Assembly: GCA_006227965.1 (NCBI GenBank)
Contig: SBFL01000206.1
Location: 1 to 6,250, forward strand
Length of the DNA: 6,250 bases
Reading direction: 5' to 3'
Source: Bacteroidota bacterium
GTDB lineage: Bacteria > Bacteroidota > Bacteroidia > Flavobacteriales > Flavobacteriaceae
The notes below the pieces were generated by a model. The model had not been told where the DNA came from, ran no database searches, and saw nothing but the letters and a program-made list of their open reading frames with translations. The position numbers were made by a program, and so were the translations under genes. Positions within the stretch are counted from its first letter, which is position 1. Each line of letters begins with the position of its first letter. Positions 5,701-6,250 of the stretch are shown one piece after another.

Positions 5701-6250
5701 AAGGATGCGGTTCCAAAGCAGGTTTCCTTCCAGGGGGAGGAAAAAACTGTTTTGTTCATAGGGGGTAAGGTACCGGGTCTGGAATTGAAACGAATTAAGG
5801 CCAAAGGGATCGATGATCTGTACCAGGTCCTTGTTTTCAATATCCTGGGCCAGGAAATTCGCCAGCAAATACCCAATAAAAATCACTATACCCCCGGAAT
5901 AAATGGAGCGGATATTCCTGGTAAAGATGATTAGTGCAAAGAAGATACATCCGGCTACCCAGAGGTTGGGCACCAGCAGTGTGAAAAAGGGCTGGAAATA
6001 GTTAACGGCTAAATTGGGGCCGTAACGCACGGCTTCCGTCCCAAAGGCGGGGCCAAGCAAACTCCCGAGCAGAATGCCCAGTAAGGTTCCGGAAGAAATG
6101 AACAATAGGGTCAGAAAAGAACCCCAGAAGCGGCCCATTACATAGCCTCGTTTAGAGATGGGGTAACTGAAGAGATAGGTGGCCGTTTTATGCTCAAGGT
6201 CCCTGTAGAGCGGGACCCCCATAACAGCAGATGCAATCAGAATACCAAAA
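2791..6250 (-). CDS. ABC-2 permease fused to M1 aminopeptidase, N-terminus beyond the window
   Basis: This inner-membrane fusion protein joins a duplicated ABC-2 permease to a C-terminal M1 zinc peptidase domain, probably periplasmic. The frame stays open to the window edge, with hydrophobic codons (FGILIASAV) before the first visible Met at 6222, so the start lies beyond 6250. Residue numbers here count from that Met (1143 aa). Membrane helices are seen near 33-56, 79-100, 106-125, 171-190, 252-271, 291-303, 335-355, 381-396, 400-415, 453-471 and 498-516. The M1 beta domain begins near 540. The zinc site is HELAH (879-883) followed by E903, with QWW directly after the second histidine. Y958 in WYNKG is the likely catalytic tyrosine. 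In place of the usual GxMEN exopeptidase motif is EFPRY...FAQSFPNT (837-851). The C-terminal beta domain ends near GIDPYNKLIDRIPDDN. The spacing HExxH-x19-E is one longer than the usual M1 x18. An ABC ATPase gene would be expected upstream, off the window. Substrate and physiological role are not known. Confidence 0.93.
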   Translation of the reverse strand, partial: FGILIASAVMGVPLYRDLEHKTATYLFSYPISKRGYVMGRFWGSFLTLLFISSGTLLGILLGSLLGPAFGTEAVRYGPNLAVNYFQPFFTLLVPNLWVAGCIFFALIIFTRNIRSIYSGGIVIFIGYLLANFLAQDIENKDLVQIIDPFGLNSFQFQTRYLTPYEQNSFFLPLEGNLLWNRILWFGVGLLFFIASYWRFSFGYFFRTDPKTKKSKTAEVSQPDLKPVVAVADFSRGYQWNSLKTLAAIEVKNILKDVYFRSILLGGLIFLVLDFWIGITLYSVPNFPSTSFLMQYKTFDYNLFVFIIIVFFTGESLHRDKATGYSVINDTFPVKDWVIIASKFIGMAGICLVLTTLPIVVGVGVQTLKGYFDYDLGVYLTDSYLISLPDYLQMVMLVFAVHLVANNKFAGHAAAIGIWLVILILRNFADYNFNLFFFSYKPGYTWSDMNGLGHFGKPLFWFNLYWTAWGIFLVLFFSVFFSRGSENSLKSRWVAAKSRFLKGPQKASLVFLLIALASGAYIFQNVVYQNGYLTPDEGDQRQADYELQLKKYEGIPQPKYTRVNIQADLYPMQREAYFEADVELVNKTDSPVDSIHFSSPGLSDFKILLNGDSLKYRFPLEYRPRKFQIVGRIAEREWYKITALPKPMMPGDTIHLTIVSKAVNTGFPNSGYERELVYNGSFFSGGIPEIGYDAGREISSDEDRRKYNLPEKPEDLPPHDDPHGRRTLLFVDDADFIQFEAVVSTIPSQIAVAPGYLQREWTEGGRRYFHYIQDTPIQSFFTFVSAEYEVLRDEARLPDGQKVSIEIFHHPDHTYNLDRFLQSYKDGLTYFSETYGNFQFRQMRLLEFPRYAGFAQSFPNTVPFSESFGWVADFSDPNDFDYVYYVTGHELAHQWWGHQITPNYTRGSNLISEALAEFSALILSERRYGRDNMKRFLKDELDDYLRGRSNENKKENVFVNCNRPYQWYNKGSLILYGLRDLIGAQAMDSALYNFNREFGLKQYPPFPGSTDLFRHLKAATPDSLQYYLEDTWNRITLYDNRAEEVEAKKIGEDDYEITLKIRSQKRYADETGKESDASYEGDYIDIGVFAPDDLDENGRTRVNPLYLEKHRIKPGESTITIRVKGQPEKAGIDPYNKLIDRIPDDNSLDVEID

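Overview
The window looks like a piece of a chromosome from the phylum Bacteroidetes, probably the class Flavobacteriia, with moderate GC. The main reason is the large minus-strand gene, an ABC-2 permease fused to an M1 aminopeptidase, whose sequence reads like the versions found in that group. In keeping with this, most genes lack a convincing Shine-Dalgarno sequence and are preceded by A/T-rich leaders. The genus cannot be fixed from this sequence alone. No rRNA, tRNA, insertion sequence, CRISPR array or phage gene is visible.

Layout. Positions 1-156 are an AT-rich leader with a possible terminator hairpin from an upstream gene and a five-codon mini-ORF with a good ribosome binding site. 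Three plus-strand genes follow: a TerB-like protein of 108 aa (157-483), a small P-loop kinase of 174 aa (582-1106) and an aminoglycoside-phosphotransferase-fold protein of 342 aa (1103-2131). The last two overlap by 4 bp (ATGA) and are almost certainly translationally coupled. Positions 2132-2317 form a convergent gap with a G6-A-C6 palindrome and no convincing gene. On the minus strand are a 96-aa single-pass membrane protein of unknown function (2318-2608), a 182-bp intergenic region with two clean inverted repeats (2609-2790), and the ABC permease/M1 aminopeptidase gene (2791 to beyond 6250). The N-terminus of that last gene lies outside the window.

How the genes may work together. The kinase and phosphotransferase correspond to the COG0645 and COG2187 families, which in many other bacteria are fused in one protein. 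Here they are two genes in the opposite order, so they probably act on the same unknown substrate or pathway. The TerB-like gene may be in the same operon, but a 98-bp gap makes this less certain. The minus-strand fusion protein would place a zinc peptidase domain on a membrane transporter scaffold. Its permease half is an internal duplication, so one chain may supply both permease halves of an ABC exporter. Its ATPase partner would be expected upstream, beyond position 6250.

No convincing wholly new system is present. The most interesting items are the permease-peptidase fusion with its altered zinc-motif spacing, the split and order-reversed kinase pair, and the mini-ORF that lies in frame with the TerB-like gene.
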